Assembly: GCF_002305895.1 (NCBI RefSeq)
Contig: NZ_CP022203.1
Span: 3,140,501 to 3,204,500 of the forward strand
Length of the DNA: 64,000 nt
Reading direction: 5' to 3'
From: Corallococcus macrosporus DSM 14697
GTDB lineage: Bacteria; Myxococcota; Myxococcia; Myxococcales; Myxococcaceae
Shown here: positions 8,408-16,852 of the stretch, piece after piece
Position numbering within the stretch: position 1 is the first letter of the stretch
Layout: each line of letters starts with the position of its first letter
Translations under genes and position numbers: made by a program
Notes under the pieces: model-generated
What the model was told of the DNA's origin: nothing
Seen by the model: the letters and a program-made list of their open reading frames with translations, nothing else
Databases searched by the model: none

Positions 8408-9490
8408 ATGACGGACGACCTCCTGCTCGAGACGCGTGGCGCGGTGGGCGTGGTGACCCTGAACCGGCCCAAGGCGCTGAACGCGCTGAACCTGGCGATG
8501 TGCCGCAAGCTGCACCCGGCGCTCGACGCGTGGGCCGCGGACCCGGCCATCCAGGCCGTCGTCATCCGGGGCGCGGGCGGCCGGGCCTTCTGCGCGGGCG
8601 GAGACGTGCGCGCCGTGGCGCTGTCCGTGGAGGGCGCCTCGCGCGACGAGAAGGAGCGGGTGTCCCGCGAGTTCTTCCGCGCCGAGTACGCGCTGAACCA
8701 CCGCATCCACCACTTCGGCAAGCCGTTCATCGCGCTGGTGGACGGCGTCTGCATGGGCGGCGGGCTCGGCCTGTCGATTCATGGGACGCACCGGGTCGTC
8801 ACGGAGAAGCTGGTGCTGGCCATGCCGGAGACGGCGATTGGTCTCTTCCCGGATGTAGGCGGCGGCTGGTTCCTGCCGCGCTTCCCCGGCGAGTCGGGCA
8901 CGTACCTGGGCCTCACGGGTGCGCGGTGCGGCGCGGCGGATGCGATGTGGCTGGGCTACGCCACGCACCACGTGGAGTCCGCGCGGCTGGAGTCGGTGCT
9001 GGACGCGCTGGTGGGCGCGCCGTGGGGCACCAGCGCCGCGAGCACGGTGGTGGATACGGTGCTGGCGGGCTTCCATGCGGACGCGGGGACGTCGCCGCTG
9101 GGCGTGCAGCACGCCGCCATCGACCGGTGCTTCGCAGCCGAGCGCGTGGATGACATCCAGCAGGCGCTGGAAGTGGAGGGCACGCCCTGGGCACAGGAGA
9201 CGTGGGCAGCGCTGCTCCGCATGTGCCCGGCCAGCCTGAAGGTGACGCTGCGCCAGCTCCGGATGGGGCGCACGCGCGACTACGACGAGATGGCGAACGT
9301 GGAGTACCGGCTCAGCCAGACGATGACGGCGCGGCCGGACTTCCGCGAGGGCATCCGCGCGGTGCTGGTGGACAAGGACAACAAGCCGCACTGGCAGCCC
9401 GGCACGCTGGCGGAGGTCAGCGATGACGCCGTGGACGCGCTCTTCGCGCCGCTGCGCGACGATTCATGGACGCTGCCGGCGCGCGGGTAG
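8408..9490 (+). CDS. 3-hydroxyisobutyryl-CoA hydrolase / enoyl-CoA hydratase family
   Basis: 360 residues, longer than ordinary enoyl-CoA hydratases (about 260) and the usual size of 3-hydroxyisobutyryl-CoA hydrolases, which free 3-hydroxyisobutyrate during valine breakdown. The oxyanion-hole regions are FCAGGDVRAV (about 61-70) and CMGGGLGLS. The diagnostic METAIGLFPDVGGG-type segment (MPETAIGLFPDVGG, about 139-152) carries the Glu and Asp used for hydrolysis in this subfamily. The extra C-terminal region of about 90 residues (SLKVTLRQ, EYRLSQ, FREGIRAVLVDK) is also characteristic. It is a single gene with divergent and convergent neighbours. Confidence 0.9.
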   Translation: MTDDLLLETRGAVGVVTLNRPKALNALNLAMCRKLHPALDAWAADPAIQAVVIRGAGGRAFCAGGDVRAVALSVEGASRDEKERVSREFFRAEYALNHRIHHFGKPFIALVDGVCMGGGLGLSIHGTHRVVTEKLVLAMPETAIGLFPDVGGGWFLPRFPGESGTYLGLTGARCGAADAMWLGYATHHVESARLESVLDALVGAPWGTSAASTVVDTVLAGFHADAGTSPLGVQHAAIDRCFAAERVDDIQQALEVEGTPWAQETWAALLRMCPASLKVTLRQLRMGRTRDYDEMANVEYRLSQTMTARPDFREGIRAVLVDKDNKPHWQPGTLAEVSDDAVDALFAPLRDDSWTLPARG

Positions 9491-9503
9491 GGACTGCGCC
9501 GCG

Positions 9504-10028
9504 CTAGAGGTCCTCGTCGCTGAGGACGGTGAGGCCTTCGGCGCGCAGCAGCGCCGCGGTGATGCCTTCGCCCGCGCGGAGCTGGCCGGACTCGTACACG
9601 CGCTGGCTGCCGCACGACGGGCTCTTCTCCTTCAGCAGCGCCACCGTCGCGCCGAAGCGCCGGGCCGCGTCGAGCGCGAGCCGGGCGCCCCGTTGAAAGG
9701 CCTCCGTCCGGTCGGTGCCCGCGGCGCGCTCCACGGCGACGGCGCGCCCGGCCCAGACATCCACGCCCGTGCCCCCGCGCAGGTCCACGGGAGGGCGCGG
9801 GATGGGCAGGCCCGAGGCCACCTCGGGACACACGGGGACGACGTCCTTTCCGGCCAGCGCGGCCAGGACGCGCTCGGAGCGCTGGGAGCGGCCGTCGTAG
9901 CGGCAGGCCTCGCCCAAGAGACAGGCGCTGACCAGCACCACGCGGGCTTCCCGGAGCGCGGCCACCCGTTCCTCCTGCGAGGGCAGGGCGTGCGCGGGCT
10001 GCTCGTCGGGCTCCGTCGGTCCGCTCAC
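9504..10028 (-). CDS. DUF523 family protein
   Basis: 174 residues. The segment VLVSACLLGEACRYDGRS, then VPVCPEVASGLPIPRPP and KEKSPSCGSQRVYE, carries the conserved Cys and Gly-Pro pattern of DUF523, a small cytoplasmic family of unknown function whose Cys residues may bind metal. Its ATG overlaps the purN stop by four bases, so it is the third gene of a purM-purN-DUF523 operon and is probably translationally coupled. That suggests co-expression with purine synthesis, but a direct role is not shown. Confidence 0.88.
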   Translation of the reverse strand: MSGPTEPDEQPAHALPSQEERVAALREARVVLVSACLLGEACRYDGRSQRSERVLAALAGKDVVPVCPEVASGLPIPRPPVDLRGGTGVDVWAGRAVAVERAAGTDRTEAFQRGARLALDAARRFGATVALLKEKSPSCGSQRVYESGQLRAGEGITAALLRAEGLTVLSDEDL

Positions 10029-10699
10029 GCCGGGTCGCCCGTCGCGCCAGGATTGCGAAGCGCCAGCTCCCCCACCGTGGCCCGCGCCGCCACGCGCGTG
10101 CGCGCCGCGTCCTGGACGACCTTGCCCGTCACCGCGAGCCGCACGGCCAGCGGGTAGAGCCGGTGCTCCTCCGCGAGGATCCGCGCGCTCAGCGCCTGCT
10201 CGTCGTCATCCGGCAGCACCGGCACCGCCGCCTGCGCGATGATGGGCCCCGTGTCCGTGCCCGCGTCGACGAAGTGCACCGTGCACCCGGCCACCTTCAC
10301 GCCGCGCTCCAGCGCCTGCCGCTGCGCATGCAGGCCCGGGAAGGCCGGCAGCAGCGACGGGTGGATGTTCAGCACGCGCCCCGCGTAGTGGCCCAGGAAG
10401 TCCGCGCTCAACAAGCGCATGAACCCGGCCAGGCACACCCACTCCACGTTCGCGGCGCGCAGCGCGTCCAGCAGGGCCCGCTCGAAGTCCGCCTTCGTCG
10501 CGTGGGCCTGGTGGTCCACCACCGTGGCCGTCACGCCGGCCCGCCGGGCCCGCTCCAGCGCGAACGCGGTGGGCACGTTGGACACCACGCAGGCCACCTG
10601 GGCGGGGAAGTCCTCGCGCGCGCAGGCCTCTAGCAGCGCCTGGAGGTTGCTGCCGCTGCCCGACACGAGCACGCCCAGGCGGACCCGCTGGCCGCTCAT
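10025..10699 (-). CDS. purN: Phosphoribosylglycinamide formyltransferase
   Basis: 224 residues. It transfers formyl from 10-formyl-tetrahydrofolate to GAR in purine synthesis. It begins [14 protein letters not shown] (phosphate-binding loop, about 14-18). The catalytic set is visible as Asn111 and His113 in [15 protein letters not shown], plus Asp149 in [16 protein letters not shown] 10699 overlaps the purM stop (ATGA), which fixes the start and rejects a longer in-frame reading that runs back into purM. The C-terminus is slightly longer than E. coli PurN (212). Confidence 0.97.
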   Translation of the reverse strand: MSGQRVRLGVLVSGSGSNLQALLEACAREDFPAQVACVVSNVPTAFALERARRAGVTATVVDHQAHATKADFERALLDALRAANVEWVCLAGFMRLLSADFLGHYAGRVLNIHPSLLPAFPGLHAQRQALERGVKVAGCTVHFVDAGTDTGPIIAQAAVPVLPDDDEQALSARILAEEHRLYPLAVRLAVTGKVVQDAARTRVAARATVGELALRNPGATGDPA

Positions 10700-11733
10700 G
10701 GGTCGATGACCGCCGTGGCCTCGCCCTGGCCCGCCTCCACGCGGCCCACCTCGAAGGCCTGCGCGCCCCGGCCGCTCAGCACGCTCAGCGCCTGGGCGAC
10801 GTCTTCCTTCGCCACGACGAGGATGAGCCCCAGGCCCATGTTGAACGTGCTGAACATCTCGTCGCGGGCCACGCTCCCCAGCTTCGCGATGAGGTCGAAG
10901 ATGGGCGGCTTGGGCCACGTCTTCTCGCTCAGCACCGCGCGCGTGCCGTCCGGCAGGCAGCGGGGCAGGTTGCCCGGGATGCCGCTGCCGGTGATGTGCG
11001 CCAGGCCCTTCACCTTCACCGCCTGGAGCAGCGCCAGCACGTCCTTCACATAGATGCGCGTGGGCTCCAGCAGCGCGTCCACCAGCGGCCGGTCCAGGCC
11101 CTCGGGCGTCGCGTCCAGGGCCAGCTTCCCGTCGTCCAGCAGCACCTTGCGCGCCAGCGAGTAGCCGTTGCTGTGCAGGCCGGAGGAGGGCAGGCCGATG
11201 AGCGCGTCACCCGGCTGCACGCGCTTGCCGTCGATGATGGCCGCGCGCTCCACCACGCCCACGCAGAAGCCCGCGAGGTCGTATTCGCCGCGCGCGTAGA
11301 AGCCCGGCATCTCCGCCGTCTCGCCGCCCAGCAGGGCGCACCCGGCCTGCTCGCAGCCCAGGGCGATGCCCTTCACCACCTCAGCGGCGGCGTCGACCTC
11401 CAGCCGGCCGGTGGCGAAGTAGTCGAGGAAGAAGAGGGGCTCGGCGCCACAGGTGAGGATGTCGTTCACCGACATGGCCACCAGGTCGATACCCACCGTC
11501 CCATGGCGTCCGGCGGCGAAGGCCACCTTCAGCTTGGTGCCCACGCCGTCCGTCCCGGCCACCAGCACCGGCTGCTGGTACTTGCCTGGCGGCAGGGCGA
11601 ACAGACCGCCGAATCCACCGACGCCGCCCATGACTTCTGGGCGCATGGTGCGCGCGGCATGGGGCTTGATGCGCTCGACGAACGCGTCGCCGGCCTCGAT
11701 GTCCACTCCGGACTGCTTGTAGGTCGTTCCCAC
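10696..11733 (-). CDS. purM: Phosphoribosylformylglycinamidine cyclo-ligase
   Basis: 345 residues, the same length as E. coli PurM. It closes the imidazole ring (FGAM to AIR, using ATP). It starts with GTG 11733 ([20 protein letters not shown]); the frame is open further upstream but without conserved sequence. Recognisable blocks are [13 protein letters not shown], the [11 protein letters not shown] segment, [13 protein letters not shown] and the glycine-rich [13 protein letters not shown]. It is the first gene of an operon with purN and DUF523. It is divergent from the cNMP-binding regulator across about 120 bases. Confidence 0.97.
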   Translation of the reverse strand: MGTTYKQSGVDIEAGDAFVERIKPHAARTMRPEVMGGVGGFGGLFALPPGKYQQPVLVAGTDGVGTKLKVAFAAGRHGTVGIDLVAMSVNDILTCGAEPLFFLDYFATGRLEVDAAAEVVKGIALGCEQAGCALLGGETAEMPGFYARGEYDLAGFCVGVVERAAIIDGKRVQPGDALIGLPSSGLHSNGYSLARKVLLDDGKLALDATPEGLDRPLVDALLEPTRIYVKDVLALLQAVKVKGLAHITGSGIPGNLPRCLPDGTRAVLSEKTWPKPPIFDLIAKLGSVARDEMFSTFNMGLGLILVVAKEDVAQALSVLSGRGAQAFEVGRVEAGQGEATAVIDP

Positions 11734-11853
11734 GGGCGGCCTTCTACCCGGCCACCGCGCCGGTGTCTCGCGTGGCGTGGTGGCTGTCCCACCGCCGCGC
11801 ACAGAAAAGGGAATTTGACCGGGCGAGTGTGGGCTGATTGACTCCTATGCAGG

Positions 11854-12504
11854 ATGGGCGCCGAGGAAACCCTCTTTCAACGTTTCGGCAAGGAGTTCCC
11901 CCAGGGCACCGAGCTCTTCCGCGAGGGAGAAGCCGGCAAGGAGATGTTCGTCATCCAGGCAGGACGGGTGGCCATCTCCAAGCGGGTCCGTGACGTCGAG
12001 AAGGTCCTCGCCGTGCTGGGCCCCGGGGAGTTCTTCGGGGAGATGGCCATCATCTCCAACAAGCCGCGCAACGCCTCCGCCACCGTCAACGAGGACGCGC
12101 GGCTGCTGGTCATCGACCCCAAGACGTTCGAGGGGATGATCCGCGGCAACGCGGAGATCGCCGTCCGGATGATCAAGAAGCTGGCGGAGCGGCTCTCCGA
12201 GGCGGACGCGCAGATCGAGAACCTGCTGCACCACGACCCGGCCAGCCGGGTGGTGCACCACATCATCCAGACCTGCCAGGGGCGGGGCCGCCCGGTGGAC
12301 GAGGGCGTGGAGATCGACTTCTCGGCGCGGGAGCTGCCGCGCGTGATTGGGGTGGGGGAGCCCGCCGTCCGCAGCGTGGTGGACCGGCTGGAGCGGTCCG
12401 GCCTGGTGGAGCGGAATGGGGACCGGATGACCGTGCCGGACACGGCCAGGCTGCACGACTTCCTCCAATACCTGGAGATGAAGTGGAAGTTCGGAGACCT
12501 CTAG
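11854..12504 (+). CDS. Crp/Fnr-family cyclic-nucleotide-binding transcription regulator
   Basis: 216 residues. The N-terminal cNMP-binding barrel (about 15-115) has a well-preserved phosphate-binding cassette, FFGEMAIISNKPRNASA, with the Glu and Arg that contact the ribose and cyclic phosphate in cAMP-type proteins. A dimerisation helix follows (about 110-140). The C-terminal winged helix (about 160-205) includes FSARELPRVIGVGEPAVRSV as the likely recognition region. It is therefore predicted to bind cAMP or cGMP and DNA. It is followed after one base by a cyclic-nucleotide phosphodiesterase-like gene, which suggests feedback on its own ligand. Confidence 0.9.
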   Translation: MGAEETLFQRFGKEFPQGTELFREGEAGKEMFVIQAGRVAISKRVRDVEKVLAVLGPGEFFGEMAIISNKPRNASATVNEDARLLVIDPKTFEGMIRGNAEIAVRMIKKLAERLSEADAQIENLLHHDPASRVVHHIIQTCQGRGRPVDEGVEIDFSARELPRVIGVGEPAVRSVVDRLERSGLVERNGDRMTVPDTARLHDFLQYLEMKWKFGDL

Positions 12505-12505
12505 C

Positions 12506-13261
12506 GTGAAGCTGCGAGTCCTCGGCTGCCACGGCGGCGAGCTGCCCACCTGCAAGAGCACCTGCTTCCTCGTCGATGACGTGCTGGCGCTCGATGCGGG
12601 GGCGCTCACGGGGACGTTGTCGCTGGAGGAGCTGTGCCGGGTGGACCACGTCCTGGTGGGGCACAGCCACTTCGACCACGTGAAGGACCTGCCGCTGATG
12701 GCGGACCTGGTCATCGGCCGGCGCGACACGCCGGTCACCATCCACGCCTCGCGCGAGTGCGCCCGGGCCCTGCGCGAGAACATGTTCAACAACGCGCTGT
12801 GGCCGGACTTCACCCGCATCCCGACGAAGCGCCAGCCCGTGCTGCAGATCAAGACCTTCCGCGCCGGGAGCAGCTTCCAGGTGGGGCCCTACAGCGTGCG
12901 CAGCGTGCCGGTGAGCCACCCCGTGGAGTCGTGTGGCTTCATCGTCTCCAACGGCAAGAGCGCCCTGGCGATGAGCGGCGACACCGGGCCCACCGACAAG
13001 CTGTGGAAGGCGCTGAACGAGACGAAGAACCTCAAGGCGCTGCTCCTGGAGACGTCCTTCCCCAACAAGCTCCAGTCCCTGGCGGACATCTCCGGCCACC
13101 TCACGCCGCACACGCTGGGCCTGGAGCTCCAGAAGTTCGAGCGGAACGGCGCCTCGGTGCTGCTGTATCACCTCAAGCCCGCCTTCGTGACGCAGCTCAA
13201 GAAGGAGCTGGCCGAGCTGCCCGTGGACGTGCTGGAGCTGGGGGATACCTTCGAGCTGTAG
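12506..13261 (+). CDS. MBL-fold cyclic-nucleotide phosphodiesterase (class II-like)
   Basis: 251 residues from GTG 12506, one base after the regulator's stop. The metallo-beta-lactamase metal motif reads HSHFDHVKDLP (about 52-62). It is followed by SVPVSHPVESCGFIV, an Asp in MSGDTGPTDKLW, and a late His in LLYHLKP. This arrangement, together with the plain hydrolase size and the N-terminal MKLRVLGCHGGELP, resembles class II cAMP phosphodiesterases rather than lactamases or RNases. The likely reaction is hydrolysis of 3',5'-cyclic nucleotide to 5'-NMP in the cytoplasm. Specificity is unverified. Confidence 0.82.
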   Translation: MKLRVLGCHGGELPTCKSTCFLVDDVLALDAGALTGTLSLEELCRVDHVLVGHSHFDHVKDLPLMADLVIGRRDTPVTIHASRECARALRENMFNNALWPDFTRIPTKRQPVLQIKTFRAGSSFQVGPYSVRSVPVSHPVESCGFIVSNGKSALAMSGDTGPTDKLWKALNETKNLKALLLETSFPNKLQSLADISGHLTPHTLGLELQKFERNGASVLLYHLKPAFVTQLKKELAELPVDVLELGDTFEL

Positions 13262-13323
13262 ACGCGGCGCGCCATACGGAGGGGTTGACGGCCGAAAGCG
13301 GCCGGATTAACCCCGCCCACCCC

Positions 13324-14175
13324 ATGGCCTGGTTTTCGAAGAAGCCGCGCATCGCCGTCGACACCGAACCGCAAGCCGAGCCCCGCCCGTCCCGCATGGA
13401 GGGCCTGTGGGCGAAGTGCGAGACGTGCGATGAGATCATCTACCGCCAGGAGCTGGAGAAGAACTGGATGGTGTGTCCGCACTGCGAGCACCACCACTAC
13501 TGGGCGGCGCGCGCGCGGCTGGCGACGCTGTTGGATCCGGACAGCTTCGAGGAGTTCGATCAGGCGCTGGAGCCGCAGGATCCGCTCGGGTTCAGTGACT
13601 CGAAGAAGTACAAGGACCGGCTGAAGTCCACGCGGAAGAACCTGGGGGAGCCCGACGCGTTCATCTCCGGCGTGGGCCGCATCCAGGGCCACCAGGTGTC
13701 GGTGGGCTGCTTCGTCTTCGAGTTCATGGGCGGCTCCATGGGCTCGGTGGTGGGCGAGAAGGTGGCCCGCGTCTTCGAGCGCGCGCACGAGCTGAAGTGC
13801 TCCGCCATCGTCTTCTCCGCGTCCGGCGGCGCGCGCATGCAGGAGGGCATCTTCTCCCTCATGCAGATGGCCAAGACGTCGGCGGCCATCGCCCGCTTCC
13901 GCACCGGCACGCGGCCGTACATCTCCGTGCTGCTCAACCCCACCACCGGCGGCGTGGCCGCGTCCTTCTCCTGGCTGGGGGACGTCATCCTCGCCGAGCC
14001 CAAGGCCCTCATCGGCTTCGCCGGCCCGCGCGTCATCGAGCAGACCATCCGCCAGAAGCTGCCGGAGGGCTTCCAGCGCTCCGAGTTCCTGCTGGACCAC
14101 GGCATGATTGACGGCATCGTCCACCGCAAGGACCTGCGGGCGAAGCTGGGCCAGATTTTGGGGCTGCTGGGCTGA
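13324..14175 (+). CDS. accD: Acetyl-CoA carboxylase carboxyltransferase subunit beta
   Basis: 283 residues. It is part of the complex making malonyl-CoA for fatty-acid synthesis. A four-Cys zinc ribbon lies at the N-terminus (Cys32, Cys35, Cys51, Cys54 in CETCD and CPHCEH). The crotonase-type carboxyltransferase core follows, with FMGGSMGSVVGEK, FSASGGARMQEG and PTTGGVAASF. The start is ATG 13324 (MAWFSKKPRI, typical of AccD); the frame extends much further upstream in another gene's shadow. accA is not nearby. folC follows almost immediately, the common accD-folC order. Confidence 0.97.
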   Translation: MAWFSKKPRIAVDTEPQAEPRPSRMEGLWAKCETCDEIIYRQELEKNWMVCPHCEHHHYWAARARLATLLDPDSFEEFDQALEPQDPLGFSDSKKYKDRLKSTRKNLGEPDAFISGVGRIQGHQVSVGCFVFEFMGGSMGSVVGEKVARVFERAHELKCSAIVFSASGGARMQEGIFSLMQMAKTSAAIARFRTGTRPYISVLLNPTTGGVAASFSWLGDVILAEPKALIGFAGPRVIEQTIRQKLPEGFQRSEFLLDHGMIDGIVHRKDLRAKLGQILGLLG

Positions 14176-14179
14176 GCGC

Positions 14180-15487
14180 GTGAGCGCGCCCCGGACACCC
14201 GAAGAAGCGCTGGCCTTCTTCTCGAGGCTCAACCCTTCCGGCATCAAGCTGGGGCTGGAGCGCGTGCGGGAGGCCCTGGCCGCGCTGGGCCACCCGGAGC
14301 GCCAGTACCCGGCGCTCCACGTCGCGGGGACGAACGGGAAGGGGAGCACCTGCGCCCTGACGGCGGCCGCGCTCCGTGCGGCCGGTCACCGCGTGGGCCT
14401 CTACACGTCGCCGCACCTGGTGCGCGTCAACGAGCGCATCCGCGTGGACAGCGAGGACATCTCCGACGCGGACTTCGGGCTGCGCATCCTGGAGGTGCTG
14501 GAGCGCTACCCCAGCGCGGTGTCCTCGCCCATGACGTACTTCGAGTTCGGCACCGTGGTGGCCCTGTGGCACTTCGCCCGGGTGCGCGTGGACGTGGCCG
14601 TGCTGGAGACGGGCCTGGGCGGCCGGCTGGACGCCACCACCGCCGCCAGCCCGGTGGTGACGGCGATTACGCCCGTGTCCTTCGACCACATGGAGTACCT
14701 GGGCAACACGCTGGCGGCCATCGCGGGCGAGAAGGCGGGCATCCTCAAGCCCGGCGTGCCGTGTGTCGTGGCGCGGCAGGCCCCGGAGGCCCTGGAGGCC
14801 ATCCTGCGCAAGGCCGACGAGGTGGGGGCGCCGGTGCGGTTGGAGGGCCGCGACTTCTCCGGCGAGCGTCAGCCCTCTGGCCACCTGTCGTACCGCGGGG
14901 CCGCGTGGTCCCTGGAGGCGCTGTCCCTGGCGCTGCGGGGCCCCCACCAACGGCAGAACGCCGCCGTGGCGCTCGCCTGCCTGGAGGCCTTGCAGGAGCG
15001 CCGCGTCACCGTCCCGCCCGAGGCCGCGCGCGCGGGCCTGGCGTCGGCGTGCTGGCCGGGGCGGCTGGAGGAGGTGGGCCAGCAGCCCGTGCTCCTGCTG
15101 GACGGGGCCCACAACCCGGCGGGCGTGGAGGTGCTGCTCGCGTCGCTGAGTGACCTCTACCCGGGGCGCCGCGTCCACCTGGTCTTCGGCGTGGTGGGGG
15201 ACAAGGACCGGGGACCGATGATGCGGGCGCTGTTTCCCGCGTGCGCCTCGGTGCAGCTCACGCCGTTGGAGACACCCCGCTCGCTCGCCCCGGAGTCCTA
15301 TCTTTCCGAGGCCCGCGCGCTGTGTGCGGACGTGACGGCCTGGCCCGACGCGGACACCGCGCTCGCCGCCGCGCGCAAGCGGGCAGCCGGGAACGACCTC
15401 GTCCTTTGTACAGGCTCACTGTTCCTTGTCGGGATGATGAAGGCTCGCCTGTATCGAAACCTTGGCGCGATGCAGCAGCCGCCGTAG
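14180..15487 (+). CDS. folC: Bifunctional folylpolyglutamate synthase/dihydrofolate synthase
   Basis: 435 residues from GTG 14180, four bases after the accD stop. It adds glutamate to dihydropteroate or folates using ATP. The Mur-ligase-type P-loop is AGTNGKGST (about 49-57). It continues with LYTSPHLVRVNERI, ETGLGGRLDATTA and the C-terminal LLDGAHNPAGVEVLL and LVFGVVGDKD motifs. It is probably co-transcribed with accD. Confidence 0.96.
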   Translation: MSAPRTPEEALAFFSRLNPSGIKLGLERVREALAALGHPERQYPALHVAGTNGKGSTCALTAAALRAAGHRVGLYTSPHLVRVNERIRVDSEDISDADFGLRILEVLERYPSAVSSPMTYFEFGTVVALWHFARVRVDVAVLETGLGGRLDATTAASPVVTAITPVSFDHMEYLGNTLAAIAGEKAGILKPGVPCVVARQAPEALEAILRKADEVGAPVRLEGRDFSGERQPSGHLSYRGAAWSLEALSLALRGPHQRQNAAVALACLEALQERRVTVPPEAARAGLASACWPGRLEEVGQQPVLLLDGAHNPAGVEVLLASLSDLYPGRRVHLVFGVVGDKDRGPMMRALFPACASVQLTPLETPRSLAPESYLSEARALCADVTAWPDADTALAAARKRAAGNDLVLCTGSLFLVGMMKARLYRNLGAMQQPP

Positions 15488-15496
15488 ATTCAAGAC

Positions 15497-16771
15497 ATGC
15501 GCCTGCCGGACTGGAGAGCCGCCGCGACACCGGGGCCGCCCATCCCCTCCATCGACGAAGTCGATTTCAGGGCGCTTTACTCGAAGACGAAGTACGTCGT
15601 GGAGACGGCGGACGGCTGGTCGCTGGTCATCACCCGCTACCGTCCAGTGAAGCAGCCTTTTCCGCAACCGTTGTTTGGCGAGCCCCTGCTGCTGGTGCAC
15701 GGTTTCTCACAGAACCGGCACACCTGGACGAGCGGGCAGTTCGTCAAGAACCTGCTCTTCTTCGGGGTGGACATCCACATCCTGGAGCTGCGCGGCCACG
15801 GCAAGAGCTCCATCGCGTTCCAGAAGGAGCGCGCCGAGCGCTTCAAGCGCCCCCTGCCGCCGGACCTCGACTACGGCTGGGACATCGACAGCTACTTCCT
15901 CTACGACCTGCCCGCGGCGGTGTCCGGGGTGAAGCGCATCACCCGGCGCGAGCGCATCTTCTACTGCGGCCACTCCATGGGCGGGATGCTGGGCTACGGC
16001 TACGCCGGCATCCACAACGACTTCGAGGGGCTCATCACCATCGGCTCCCCGGCGGACCTGGGGCGCGGCTTCATGCTGCTGCGCCTGCTGGCGCACGGCG
16101 CGCCGATGCTGGCGGGGATGATCGACCTGACGCTCGCCAGCCTCAACGTGGGCGGGAAGGTGGAGGGCGTGGGCCGCTCGCTGCTCGCGCGGGGCGCGGG
16201 CCTGGTGAACAAGGGCCTGGGCCGGCGGCTGACGCCTCAAGCGCGCAAGAAGCTGCGTTTCGACGCGGTGCCGGTGGACATCATCCTCAAGACGCTGGAG
16301 CGGCAGCTCGCGAAGGCGGAGGACTCCCGGCTGTACCAACAACTCACCACGCGGTTGAACCGGCTCATCAACCCGGAGCGGGTGAGCGCGGATGACATCC
16401 GCTGGCTGCTGCGCGAAGGCGGCGAGCGGGAGCCGCGCCGCGTGCTGGAGCAGTTCGCGCGGTGGATTCGCCGCGGAGAGATGGTCTGCTACCGCACCGG
16501 CTTCGACTTCAAGCGGGGCTTCGGGCGCATCGAGGTCCCCATGGCCATCATCTTCGGGGACCTGGACCCGCTGGCCTCGCTGGAGTCCACGCGCAGCGTG
16601 TATCGCGCCGCGAAGAGCGAATATCTCCTCTGGCGCCCGGTGAAGGGCAACAGCCACATCGAGCTGACGATGGGGCACGACATCCGGCAGATCTGCTACG
16701 ACATCAAGAACCTCATCGAGTACGCGCGGACCCACCGGTATCGCTCGCCGAGCCTGCCTCGGCTGCGTTAG
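15497..16771 (+). CDS. Alpha/beta-hydrolase
   Basis: 424 residues, nine bases after folC. The oxyanion region LLLVHGFSQNRHTW (about 65-77) and the nucleophile elbow GHSMGG (Ser160) are clear. The acid Asp probably lies in IIFGDLDPLAS and the His in KGNSHIELTMGHD near the end. A long insert (about 200-330) between strands forms a large lid. This is larger than a simple esterase and resembles lipase/poly-acyl-esterase-type hydrolases of myxobacteria. There is no signal peptide, so it is cytoplasmic or peripherally membrane bound. Substrate is unknown. It probably shares a transcript with folC. Confidence 0.83.
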   Translation: MRLPDWRAAATPGPPIPSIDEVDFRALYSKTKYVVETADGWSLVITRYRPVKQPFPQPLFGEPLLLVHGFSQNRHTWTSGQFVKNLLFFGVDIHILELRGHGKSSIAFQKERAERFKRPLPPDLDYGWDIDSYFLYDLPAAVSGVKRITRRERIFYCGHSMGGMLGYGYAGIHNDFEGLITIGSPADLGRGFMLLRLLAHGAPMLAGMIDLTLASLNVGGKVEGVGRSLLARGAGLVNKGLGRRLTPQARKKLRFDAVPVDIILKTLERQLAKAEDSRLYQQLTTRLNRLINPERVSADDIRWLLREGGEREPRRVLEQFARWIRRGEMVCYRTGFDFKRGFGRIEVPMAIIFGDLDPLASLESTRSVYRAAKSEYLLWRPVKGNSHIELTMGHDIRQICYDIKNLIEYARTHRYRSPSLPRLR

Positions 16772-16852
16772 ACGCGTCTGGACGGAAAGTTGGAGGCACG
16801 TTGCTGCGTGATAGCCTCCACGTTCTTCTGTCAACGTGAAGGGGTGTGGTCG

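Noticed and set aside
10700-10918. An N-terminal extension of purN running back into purM
   Set aside because: The extra residues have no purN similarity and the ATGA overlap at 10699 gives the normal start.
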